From contig CAVSMU010000005.1 of NCBI GenBank assembly GCA_963729075.1, forward strand, positions 1 to 64,000: 64,000 bases of DNA, given 5' to 3'. Every line of letters starts with the position of its first letter. Position 1 is the first letter of the stretch. The position numbers and the translations under genes are program-made. Shown here piece by piece: positions 25,601 to 32,819 of the stretch. This DNA comes from WHSW01 sp963729075. Its GTDB lineage: Bacteria; Actinomycetota; Thermoleophilia; Solirubrobacterales; 70-9. Below the pieces are notes generated by a model, which worked only from the letters and a program-made list of their open reading frames with translations, was not told the origin of the DNA and did no database searches.

Positions 25601-27062
25601 CGCCGGGGTTGGTGAGGGTGATGTTCGTGCCCTGGAAGTCGTCCGCCGTGAGCTTGTTCTCGCGGGTCTTGGTGATCAGGTCCTCGTAGGAGGCGTGGAA
25701 GGCGGCGAAGTCGTGCGTCTCCGCGGCCTTCACGCAGGGCACCATCAGGGTGCGTGAGCCGTCCTTGCGCTGGACGTCCACCGCGATCCCGAGGTTGACG
25801 TGACCGGCCTCGACGACGTGCGGCTTGCCATCCACCTCGGAATAGGTGCGCGCCATCACCGGCCACTCGCCGGTCGCCTTGACGATCGCCCAGGCGATCA
25901 GGTGCGTGAATGAGACCTTCATGCCGCGCTCCTTGAGCGCGCCGTTGATCGCCTTGCGCTTGGCGTCGAGCGTGTCGACCGGCAGCGTTCGGAACGAGGT
26001 CGCGGTCGGCATCGACCGGCTGTCGTTCATCGCCTTGGCGAGCATCGCCGCGGGGCCCCGCAGCGGCTTGGCCTCGGCCTCCGCGGCCGGCGCGGCGGCG
26101 GGAGCCGCGCCGTCGCCGTCGGCCGCCGCGAGCACGTCCTCCTTGGTCACCTTGCCGCCGGGGCCCGAGCCCTTGACGGCGGCGAGGTCGACGCCCTTCG
26201 CCGCGGCCACCCGTCGGGCCACCGGCGACACGCGTCCATTGCCGGCGTCGGCGGGCGCGGGTTCTTCGGCGGCGCTTGTCGCGGCCTCGGCCGCCGGCGT
26301 GGCCCCGTCGCCGGCGGGCGCCGCTCCCGAAGTCATCTCGGCCAGCGCCTGGCCGACCTGGACCGTCGCATCGGGCTCCACGAGCAGCTTCGTGACGGTG
26401 CCGCTGGCCGGGGCGGGCACCTCCGCGTCGATCTTGTCGGTCGACACCTCGACCACCGTGTCGCCCTCGGAGACGCTGTCCCCTTCGCCGACGTGCCATT
26501 CGAGCACCGTGCCCTCGGTCACCGACTCGCCCATCTCGGGCATGGCAATCACCAACGTTCCGCCCGCCTCCTCCGAGGGAGCGTCAGCGACCGGTGATCC
26601 CGGCTCTGCCGGGATTCGTCCGGGGGCGGCCGGGTCAGCCGGTAGATGTGCGTCCTCTGGTGTCGGCGTCTCGGTCACGCCGGGCTGGGGCGAGTCGGCG
26701 CCGGCTGCGTCGTCGCCGAGGTCCTCGTCGCCCTCGCCGCCGCCCATCACGAGACCCTCGGATTCCTTCAGCGGGGAGGGGTCGGCCGAGGCGCCGTTGT
26801 CGGATCGAGCACCGTTGGGGTCGATCTGGGCCAGCGCCTGCCCGACCTCGACCGTGTCGTCGGGCTGGGCGAGGATCTTCGTGACGACGCCGCTGGCGGG
26901 TGCGGGGACCTCGGCATCGATCTTGTCGGTCGAGACCTCGACCACCGTGTCGCCCTCGGCCACCTCCTGACCCTCGGCGACGTGCCACTCGAGGATGGTG
27001 CCCTCGGTGACCGACTCGCCCATCTGGGGCATCTGGACTTCGACGATTGTGGCCTCTGACAC
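22617..27062 (-). CDS. Multifunctional 2-oxoglutarate dehydrogenase: two lipoyl domains + E2 + E1 in one chain
   Basis: A 1481-residue enzyme that converts 2-oxoglutarate towards succinyl-CoA. In order: lipoyl domain 1 (residues 1-80, VSTDKIDAEVPAPASG), a linker holding the 89-bp repeat's peptide, lipoyl domain 2 with the same lysine motif, an E3-binding domain (RVSPVARRVAAAKGVDLAAV), an E2 acyltransferase domain (TYDHRIIQGAESGSFLRRI) and the thiamine-diphosphate E1 half (MAHRGRLSVLAHNLG, GDAAFPGQGVVAETLNLQAL). Mycobacterial Kgd and corynebacterial OdhA have the E2-E1 fusion but lack lipoyl domains; here both lipoyl domains are kept. GTG start chosen because lipoyl homology begins directly after it. 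Three whole domains repeat the eubacterial SucB order. Confidence 0.92.
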   Translation of the reverse strand: MSEATIVEVQMPQMGESVTEGTILEWHVAEGQEVAEGDTVVEVSTDKIDAEVPAPASGVVTKILAQPDDTVEVGQALAQIDPNGARSDNGASADPSPLKESEGLVMGGGEGDEDLGDDAAGADSPQPGVTETPTPEDAHLPADPAAPGRIPAEPGSPVADAPSEEAGGTLVIAMPEMGESVTEGTVLEWHVGEGDSVSEGDTVVEVSTDKIDAEVPAPASGTVTKLLVEPDATVQVGQALAEMTSGAAPAGDGATPAAEAATSAAEEPAPADAGNGRVSPVARRVAAAKGVDLAAVKGSGPGGKVTKEDVLAAADGDGAAPAAAPAAEAEAKPLRGPAAMLAKAMNDSRSMPTATSFRTLPVDTLDAKRKAINGALKERGMKVSFTHLIAWAIVKATGEWPVMARTYSEVDGKPHVVEAGHVNLGIAVDVQRKDGSRTLMVPCVKAAETHDFAAFHASYEDLITKTRENKLTADDFQGTNITLTNPGGLGTVASVPRLLPGQGTIVACGALAYPVEWAHATADKIKALGISKVMTTTSTYDHRIIQGAESGSFLRRIDELLQGEDGFYEDVAEALRIPASVVSTAHPASASAPPLGTAAPSAPAPAVAAEPDRELLQAVQAATSLLKAYRTHGHLAASVNPLGGPPKGDPALEPENLNLTPELMSRIPASILRCGVEGETLLEALPRMREAYCSTIAYQIEHLSSHQQRMWLREMIETGWHRAPLSDEEQRALLSRLIDVHQFERFLQKAYLGQKMFSIEGLDVTVPMIDEIATLARQNGAEEVVLGMAHRGRLSVLAHNLGRSVESILAEFEGAKALDQVKAIAAIPHSGTGDVKYHHGAEGLFETRDGDQVKVRLYPNPSHLEFVDPVVTGGARAAQTEHSGPRLKHNPHAAVALLLHGDAAFPGQGVVAETLNLQALDGYSTGGTVHLITDNQVGFTTDPRDGRSTPYAGDMAKGFNCPIIHVNADDVEACLGAVRLAMAYREQWGRDVVIDLIGYRRYGHNETDEPAYTQPTMAAKIKEHPPVSELYARKLMDQGVVTAEDVESEAKRSQEQLQTTLKRLRSKMEEGEYEDPSSTALGTGELDRSRSPEVETAVSEQRLRSLNEELLRVPDSFTIHRKLRKPLLARIDKLDQGEIEFGHAESLAFASLLTEGTHIRLTGQDTERGTFSHRHLALHDEKTGLRYVPIQNLSGALAPFELHNSPLSEAGCLGFEYGYSAASPESLMLWEAQFGDFANSAQVIIDSFIVAGESKWGQTTRLTLLLPHGYEGAGPEHSSARIERFIQLGSEGNIRLANPTTAAQYFHLLRRQARIAKPRPLVVFTPKGLLRLRAASSSLGELTSGTFRFVLDDPRIGEDRDKIDRLVLCSGKLFYDIDQHERRESATSVALGRVELLYPFARNELERLINAYPNLKKIVWAQEEPKNMGAWSVMARRLPELIPEGVEFTYVGRPQRSSPSEGYPAAHRLEQERIVLTALEG
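26555..26643 (-). repeat. 89-bp palindromic coding element, copy 2 (inside 2-oxoglutarate dehydrogenase)
   Basis: Identical to 20593-20681 inside acnA. In this gene it codes for ADPAAPGRIPAEPGSPVADA in the flexible linker just before lipoyl domain 2, flanked by EDAHLP and LVIAMPEMGESV. Flanking bases differ at once outside the 89-base block, so this is a discrete inserted unit and not a longer duplication. Confidence 0.9.
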
Positions 27063-27145
27063 TGGCTTATTGAGTGTATGAGGTTGGCCTCGGCCGAGGC
27101 GATGGTTTTCCCGCTGCGAATGCGGTTTCCCGGCAACCCCTCGGT

Positions 27146-28543
27146 CTAACCAACGCGATAGCGCTCGAGCGCCTCCCGGCGCGCCACCGCGTGGTCGACG
27201 ATCGGTTCGGGATAGTCCTCGCCGATCACGCAACCCGCCTCGCGCTGGACATCGTCGGGCATCTGCCAGGGCTCAGCCAGATAGCGATCCGGCACGGCGG
27301 CCAGCTCGGGCACGTAGCGGCGCACGTAGGCGCCATCCGGATCGTGGCGCTCGAGCTGGCGGGCGGGGCTCAGGATCCGCCGAAAGGCGGGCGCCGGGTC
27401 GGTTCCCACCGAGGCGATCCATTGCCAGTTGCCGTTGTTGTTGGCCTCGTCGCCGTCGACCAGCAACCGCATGAACCAGCGCTCGCCCCAGCGCCAGTCG
27501 ATCCCCAGGTCCTTGGTCAGAAAGGAGGCGACGACGAGCCGCGCGCGATTGTGCATCCAGCCCTCGCGGCGCAGCTGGCGCATGCCGGCGTCGACCAACG
27601 GAAACCCCGTGCGGCCCTCGGTCCACGCCTCGAATCGCCGTTTCGCGTAGCTCCACCTGATCCGGCCGCGATAGCGCTGCTGGAACTCGGAGCGCGCGTT
27701 GCGAGGGAAGTGGGCGAGGACGTGATGATGGAAATCCCGCCAGCAGAGCTGGCGCCGAAACGCCTGCGGTCCGCGGCCGCGGCCGAGCCGGCGCTCGAGC
27801 TGGCGCGGAGTCAAGCACCCGAAGTGCAGGTACGGGGAGAGCCGCGAGGTCCGATCGCGGTCAAGCGCGTCGTGATTTTCGTCGTAGTCGCGCACCGCGC
27901 CTCGCAGGAACCGGACCGCGAGTCGACGACCCTCGGACTCCCCGCCCGGGGGCGGTTCGTGGACCTCCTGCTCGAGCCCGAGCGCCTGCAGGGAGGGGAT
28001 CCGCCCCTTCGCCACGTCCGATGGCAGCGGCGGAAGCTCGCGCGGCGCCACGAGCACCGGACGGCGCTCCGCCGCGAGCCAGGCGCGATGAAAGGGCGAG
28101 AAGACCGTGTAGGGCTTTCCCGCCTTGGTGTGCAGCTCGGCGACGTCGTCGATCGCGTTCAGGCCGGGGTGGCCGACGGAGGCGACTCCGGCCTCGCGGA
28201 GGCGCTTGCCGGTGCGGCGGCGACGAGCGCGGGCGAATGGACTCACATCGGTGCTGAAGTGGATCTCGTCGGCCCCGACCTGGCGCGCGAGCTCGACCAG
28301 CTCGCGCTCGGGCCGCCCGCGGCGGATCACGAGGCCGGATCCCAGCCCGCGCAGCGACCGGTCGAGATCGGCAAGAGACTCCAGGAGGAACGCGGTACGC
28401 GGGCCGGACGCATGGCGTCCGGCGAGCAGCCGGTCGTCCAGGCAGAACACCGGGACGATCCGGTCGTGGCGGTCCGACGCGGCCCGCAGCGCCGGGTGAT
28501 CGCGCACGCGCAGATCGCGGCGGTACCAGACGAGCGCGGTCAT
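27146..28543 (-). CDS. phr: Deoxyribodipyrimidine photolyase (cryptochrome/photolyase family)
   Basis: Light-driven repair enzyme for UV pyrimidine dimers, 465 residues. The antenna-binding domain begins LVWYRRDLRVRDHPALRAA; the FAD-binding helical domain holds RTSRLSPYLHFGCLTPRQL, REGWMHNRARLVVASFLTKD and the electron-transfer tryptophan region NNNGNWQWIASVGTDPAPAF. Length and motifs are those of class I CPD photolyases. The ATG overlaps the stop of the upstream NAD(P)-binding gene by 4 bases (ATGA), so the pair is an operon. Confidence 0.92.
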   Translation of the reverse strand: MTALVWYRRDLRVRDHPALRAASDRHDRIVPVFCLDDRLLAGRHASGPRTAFLLESLADLDRSLRGLGSGLVIRRGRPERELVELARQVGADEIHFSTDVSPFARARRRRTGKRLREAGVASVGHPGLNAIDDVAELHTKAGKPYTVFSPFHRAWLAAERRPVLVAPRELPPLPSDVAKGRIPSLQALGLEQEVHEPPPGGESEGRRLAVRFLRGAVRDYDENHDALDRDRTSRLSPYLHFGCLTPRQLERRLGRGRGPQAFRRQLCWRDFHHHVLAHFPRNARSEFQQRYRGRIRWSYAKRRFEAWTEGRTGFPLVDAGMRQLRREGWMHNRARLVVASFLTKDLGIDWRWGERWFMRLLVDGDEANNNGNWQWIASVGTDPAPAFRRILSPARQLERHDPDGAYVRRYVPELAAVPDRYLAEPWQMPDDVQREAGCVIGEDYPEPIVDHAVARREALERYRVG

Positions 28544-29448
28544 CCCTGGCTCCGCTCCTCGGCAAGCGCCCGCTCGAGTGCGCGGCGAAACGGCTCCGGC
28601 TCGACGTCGAACAGGCGAGCCGCGCTCGGGTCGGTGACCACGGTTCGGGTGCTCAGGCCCTCGACGAGAGGCCTCGCGATCCCGGCGTCGACCGGCGTCA
28701 CCAGGCCGATCCAGAGCGACGAGAGCGTGGGCGAGAGCAGCGGCACCGGGACCATCGGCCGCTCGCGGACGCCGAGGGCCGCCGCCATCTCACCCAGCAT
28801 GTCACCGTAGGAGAGGACGTCGGGACCCCCGATCTGCACCTCGCGCCCCGAGGTTTCGGCGATCCGCGGTGCGTCGCGCAGATAGGCGATGGCGTCGTCG
28901 ATCCCGATCGGCTGCGTTGCGGTGCGCAGCCAGGCCGGCGCGATCATCACCGGGAGCCGGGCGACCAGGTAGCGCAGCGTTCGGTACGACTCGCTGCCGG
29001 CGCCGACCACCATCGCGGCGCGGAAGTACGTCAGCGGCGGGCCCTCGGTGGCGAGCACCTCGGCGGTCTCGTGCCGGCTCCTCAGGTGCTTCGAGCCGTG
29101 GCCGTCGCCGAGGCCCCCGAGGTAGACGACGCGCTCGACGCCCTCGTCCGACGCCATGCGGGCGAAGTTGCGCGCAGCGCGGCGCTCGCGCTCGGCGAAG
29201 TCGGAGTCGGCGCCTCCACGGCCCATCGAGTGGATCAGGTAATAGGCGACGTCGATGCCGTCGCCTATGCCGCGAAGGCTCTCCGCGTCGAGCACGTCGC
29301 CCTCGTGCACGGCGTGACCCGCCCGGCTCAGTGCCTCGCCACGGCGGCGGTTGCGCACGAGGCAGCGGGTCTCGGCGCCGGTGGCGGCCAGGGCGGCGGC
29401 AAGCCTGCCTCCGACGAAGCCCGTCGCCCCGGTGATCAGCGCCCTCAT
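28540..29448 (-). CDS. NAD(P)H-binding protein, atypical SDR (NmrA/YtcB-like)
   Basis: A 302-residue Rossmann protein. The cofactor loop ITGATGFVGGRLAAAL and the segment VAYYLIHSMGRGGADSDFAE are typical of atypical extended SDRs annotated as NAD(P)H-binding or NmrA-like; the usual YxxxK site is not evident. Homologues are often next to photolyases in stress operons, as here, where it overlaps phr by 4 bases. Catalytic role unknown. Confidence 0.8.
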   Translation of the reverse strand: MRALITGATGFVGGRLAAALAATGAETRCLVRNRRRGEALSRAGHAVHEGDVLDAESLRGIGDGIDVAYYLIHSMGRGGADSDFAERERRAARNFARMASDEGVERVVYLGGLGDGHGSKHLRSRHETAEVLATEGPPLTYFRAAMVVGAGSESYRTLRYLVARLPVMIAPAWLRTATQPIGIDDAIAYLRDAPRIAETSGREVQIGGPDVLSYGDMLGEMAAALGVRERPMVPVPLLSPTLSSLWIGLVTPVDAGIARPLVEGLSTRTVVTDPSAARLFDVEPEPFRRALERALAEERSQG

Positions 29449-29498
29449 GGGCGCCGCCTACCCCCGCCGCGACTTGGCCAACCGACCGCTCGTCCCGG

Positions 29499-29804
29499 TC
29501 AGGACAGGCGGGCGACGAGGATCACGTCGTTGCCCGGGGCGTCGACCACGTCGCGGCGCAGGAACTCGGTCGCGCTCGCGCGGTGGTCGCAGAAGCCGCA
29601 GCTGAGCTCCGCGCGCGCCGGGACCCTGGGGCCGGGCGCGATCGGCAGCGCGCACGACGGGCACATCAGGGCGCCGCGGGCCAGAACCTGGATCCCGTTC
29701 TGGATCAGGCGCCGGTCCTCGCCGACCGCCGAGCCGCCGGTGCGGCCGAGCTTGACGTCGGGCTCGCCGCGATCGCCCGGGTCGGGAGCGAACTCAAAGG
29801 CCAT
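29499..29804 (-). CDS. Small zinc-ribbon protein, function unknown
   Basis: A 101-residue protein with two CxxC pairs (ALMCPSCALPIAPG and ELSCGFCDHRASATEF) that would form a single treble-clef or zinc-ribbon site around residues 48-75. The N-terminus (FEFAPDPGDRGEPDVKLGRT) is acidic and probably disordered. TACACT at 29816-29811 is 6 bases from the ATG, so the gene is probably leaderless. It is divergent from the fatty acyl reductase-like gene with overlapping -10-like hexamers. I do not recognise the family. Confidence 0.65.
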   Translation of the reverse strand: MAFEFAPDPGDRGEPDVKLGRTGGSAVGEDRRLIQNGIQVLARGALMCPSCALPIAPGPRVPARAELSCGFCDHRASATEFLRRDVVDAPGNDVILVARLS

Positions 29805-29858
29805 GGGGGAAGTGTAGGGTCGTGGGCTGAGCGGCCCGAGCCATCGAGGAGGAGAGAC

Positions 29859-31997
29859 TTGAGCTACTTCGTCACCGGAGCGACCGGGTTCATCGGGCGC
29901 AACCTGGTCGAGCTGTTGCTCGAACGCGAGGGGACGGTCTACGTGCTGGTCCGCGAGGGCTCGAAGGGCCGGCTCGAGGAGCTGCGCAACCGCTGGGGGA
30001 CCGACGACTCGCGGGTAGTCGGCATCGTCGGTGACCTGTCCGAGCGGCGCCTCGGCATCTCCGACGCGGACCTCGAGCGGCTGAAGGGCGAGGTCGACCA
30101 TCTCTTCCACCTCGCCGCGATCTACGACATGACCGCCGACGCGGAGTCGCAGCGGGTCGCGAACGTCGAGGGCACCCGCCACATGGTCGAGTTCGCCGAG
30201 GCCGTGGAGGCGGGTCGGGTCCACATGGTGAGCTCGATCGCCGCCGCCGGGCTGTACCGGGGTACCTGGCGCGAGGACATGTTCGACGAGGCGCAGGACC
30301 TCGACACGCACCCCTACTTCCGCACCAAGCACGAATCCGAGGGCGTGGTGCGCACCGAGTGCGAGCGGCCGTGGCGGGTCTACCGGCCGGGCATTGTCGT
30401 CGGCAACTCCGAGACCGGCGAGATGGACAAGGTCGACGGTCCCTACTACTTCTTCAAGCTGATCCGCCGGATCCGCAACGCCGTCCCGCAGTGGATACCG
30501 ATGCCGGGCGTCGAGGGGCGCGAGATCAACATCGTCCCGGTCGACTTCGTCGTGCGCGCGATGGAGCACATCGCCCACCTCGAAGACCTCGACGGGAGGG
30601 CGTTTCACCTCACCGACCCCAACCCGCCCACCGCCGGCGAGGCGATCGACATCTTCGCCCGCGCGGCCCACGCGCCGCAGTCGTCGGTTCGCGTGCCCGC
30701 CGGCGCGCTGGAGACGGTGGAGCCGATCCTGCGGCTGGCGGTCTCGGCGACGCCGCTCGGCGACGCTGTCGCCGATCGCATCCTGGCCGACTTCGGGATC
30801 CCGCGGTCGGTGCTCGTCTACGTCAACTACCCGACCCACTTCGACTCCCGGCAGACCGAGATGGCGCTGTCGGGCACCGACATCACCGTGCCGCCGCTGG
30901 AGGCCTACGCCGGCAAGCTCTGGGACTACTGGGAGCGCCATCTCGATCCGGACCTCTTCCGCGACCGGACCCTGATGGGCGCGGCTCGCGGCCGGCTCGG
31001 ACTGATCGGCGGCATCGCCCAGGTGATCGAGCAGCAGATCCCCGACGAGCTGATGCGGCTCGGGCGACGGCTGCAGGGGTCCATCTCGCTCGAGAAGGCG
31101 GTTCGCGGCCGCGTGGTGATGGTTACGGGCGCGTCCTCGGGGATCGGCAAGTCGGCCGCGCTGAAGATCGCCGCGGCCGGCGGCACCGTACTGCTCGTCG
31201 CGCGAACCCCGGAGAAGCTCGAGCAGACCAAGGAGCAGATCGAGGCGGAGGGGGGCGTCGCCTACATCCACCGCGCCGACCTCTCCGACCCCGAGGACAT
31301 CGACCGCATGGCCGACGAGGCGCTCGCCCAGCACGGCCACGTCGACATCCTGATCAACAACGCCGGACGCTCCATCCGGCGCTCGATCGCACTCTCCTAC
31401 GACCGCCCGCATGACTTCGAGCGCACGATCCAGCTCAACTACCTCGGCGCGGTGCGCCTGATCCTGAAGCTGCTGCCCGTGATGCGCGCCCGCAGGTCGG
31501 GCCAGATCATCAACATCAGCTCGATCGGCGTGCAGACGAACACGCCTCGCTTCTCGGCCTACGTCGCCTCGAAATCGGCGCTCGACGCGTTCTCCCGCTC
31601 GATCGCCTCGGAAATCATCGACGACGGCGTTCAGATCACCACGATCCACATGCCGCTGGTTCGGACGCCGATGATCGCCCCGACGAAGATGTACGACCGC
31701 TTCCCGACGATCACGCCGGAGGAGGCTGCCGACATGATCTGCGAGGCGATCATTCACAAGCCCAAGCGGATTGCAACTCCGCTCGGCACCCTCGGCCAGC
31801 TCCTCTATGCGATCAACCCGAAGTCGATCGACTACATCCTCAACAGCGCCTATCACCTGTTCCCGGACACGAGCGCCGCGAAGGGCGAGAAGCGGGAGCG
31901 CAAGCAGGAGACCGGCGGGCCACCGGCCGCGAGCGGCGAGCGCGCGTCCGACCAGCAGGTCCTGTTCGCCAACCTGATGCGCGGCGTGCACTGGTAG
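29859..31997 (+). CDS. Two-domain reductase: extended SDR (fatty acyl-CoA reductase-like) fused to classical SDR
   Basis: A 712-residue fusion. Residues 1-370 form an extended SDR (FVTGATGFIGRNLVELLLER; active-site-like HPYFRTKHESE) similar to thioester or acyl-CoA reductases. Residues about 410-670 form a classical SDR: MVTGASSGIGKSAALKIAA, INNAGRSIRRSI, INISSIGVQT and AYVASKSALDAFS. The order matches mycobacterial AcrA/FcrA-type proteins (Rv3391-like), proposed to reduce fatty acyl-CoA to aldehyde or alcohol. A basic tail follows (AAKGEKRERKQETGG). The TTG start is supported by GAGGAGGAGAG directly upstream. Lipid or wax metabolism is the likely role. Confidence 0.8.
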   Translation: MSYFVTGATGFIGRNLVELLLEREGTVYVLVREGSKGRLEELRNRWGTDDSRVVGIVGDLSERRLGISDADLERLKGEVDHLFHLAAIYDMTADAESQRVANVEGTRHMVEFAEAVEAGRVHMVSSIAAAGLYRGTWREDMFDEAQDLDTHPYFRTKHESEGVVRTECERPWRVYRPGIVVGNSETGEMDKVDGPYYFFKLIRRIRNAVPQWIPMPGVEGREINIVPVDFVVRAMEHIAHLEDLDGRAFHLTDPNPPTAGEAIDIFARAAHAPQSSVRVPAGALETVEPILRLAVSATPLGDAVADRILADFGIPRSVLVYVNYPTHFDSRQTEMALSGTDITVPPLEAYAGKLWDYWERHLDPDLFRDRTLMGAARGRLGLIGGIAQVIEQQIPDELMRLGRRLQGSISLEKAVRGRVVMVTGASSGIGKSAALKIAAAGGTVLLVARTPEKLEQTKEQIEAEGGVAYIHRADLSDPEDIDRMADEALAQHGHVDILINNAGRSIRRSIALSYDRPHDFERTIQLNYLGAVRLILKLLPVMRARRSGQIINISSIGVQTNTPRFSAYVASKSALDAFSRSIASEIIDDGVQITTIHMPLVRTPMIAPTKMYDRFPTITPEEAADMICEAIIHKPKRIATPLGTLGQLLYAINPKSIDYILNSAYHLFPDTSAAKGEKRERKQETGGPPAASGERASDQQVLFANLMRGVHW

Positions 31998-32004
31998 GCG
32001 CGCG

Positions 32005-32742
32005 CTAGCAGACCACCACCAGGTGGAACGACCCGTTGGAGGCCACGGCGGCGTCGTTCCAGATCCTGACGATCACGTCCTGGGCATCCGAGAGGTCGTA
32101 CTGGACGCCGATGATTCCCGCGCCAATCGGCTGGGCGCCCGGGCTGCCGTTCACTGCGCTGACTGCGCATCCGGTCACCGTCCGGCCGAAGTCGACCCGG
32201 TAGTCGCCGGGGGTCGACGTGCCGATCGGCGCCGAGGCGACGCCCCCGCTCGACCGCGCGAGCGTGCCGTCGTTGTTCACCACCGCGTAGAGCACCCCGA
32301 CGTCCTGGTTCGAGAGGCCGAAGTCGATGATCTCGCCCGCGTCGATCGAGTTGTCTGCGATCTCCTCGGCCGCGACACCGTTCGTCTGGATCTCGGATGT
32401 CCCGACCGAGCCGAGGGCGAGATCGGACGCGGCCAGGCTCTCGTTGGTGATCTCGGTTCCGGCCAAGCTCGCGTCGGTCACCTCGTCCGCTGCTACCGAG
32501 CCGGGTCCGAGGTCGGCCGCGATGAGGCCGCCGTTGGCGAGCGTGTCGTCGCGCACGTCGGCGGACAGGACCTGACCGTTGCCGATGTCGGCGGTCCTCA
32601 CCTGCCCGTTGATGATGTCCTCGGTGCTGATCGTGTCAGCGCCCCCCGGATGGATCGCGTGCGCGGTGCCGCCGAGGGCGATGAAGACGGCAGCGATTCC
32701 CCACAGGTTGTGACGGATGTGTTCGCGGATCCGGGTGCTCAT
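32005..32742 (-). CDS. Secreted repeat protein of beta-helix type, function unknown
   Basis: A 245-residue exported protein. An N-terminal helix (LWGIAAVFIALGGTAHA) acts as signal or anchor. Residues about 35-140 are degenerate short repeats with D-I/V-x-N/D-G/x-x-V/L (ADIGNGQVLSADVRDDTLAN), as in pentapeptide or trimeric coiled adhesin-like fibres. The C-terminus (VGVLYAVVNNDGTLARSSGG, ending LVVVC) is globular with cysteines at CAVSAV and the last residue that could form a disulfide. Proteins of this design are frequent in soil actinobacteria. A surface or fibre role is a guess. Confidence 0.7.
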   Translation of the reverse strand: MSTRIREHIRHNLWGIAAVFIALGGTAHAIHPGGADTISTEDIINGQVRTADIGNGQVLSADVRDDTLANGGLIAADLGPGSVAADEVTDASLAGTEITNESLAASDLALGSVGTSEIQTNGVAAEEIADNSIDAGEIIDFGLSNQDVGVLYAVVNNDGTLARSSGGVASAPIGTSTPGDYRVDFGRTVTGCAVSAVNGSPGAQPIGAGIIGVQYDLSDAQDVIVRIWNDAAVASNGSFHLVVVC

Positions 32743-32819
32743 CGGATTACCTCCCCTTTGTCATGGGCGAGCCGAACGTATCACTCGTTACAAGGGGTCG
32801 GCCCTAGGCGCGCGATAGC

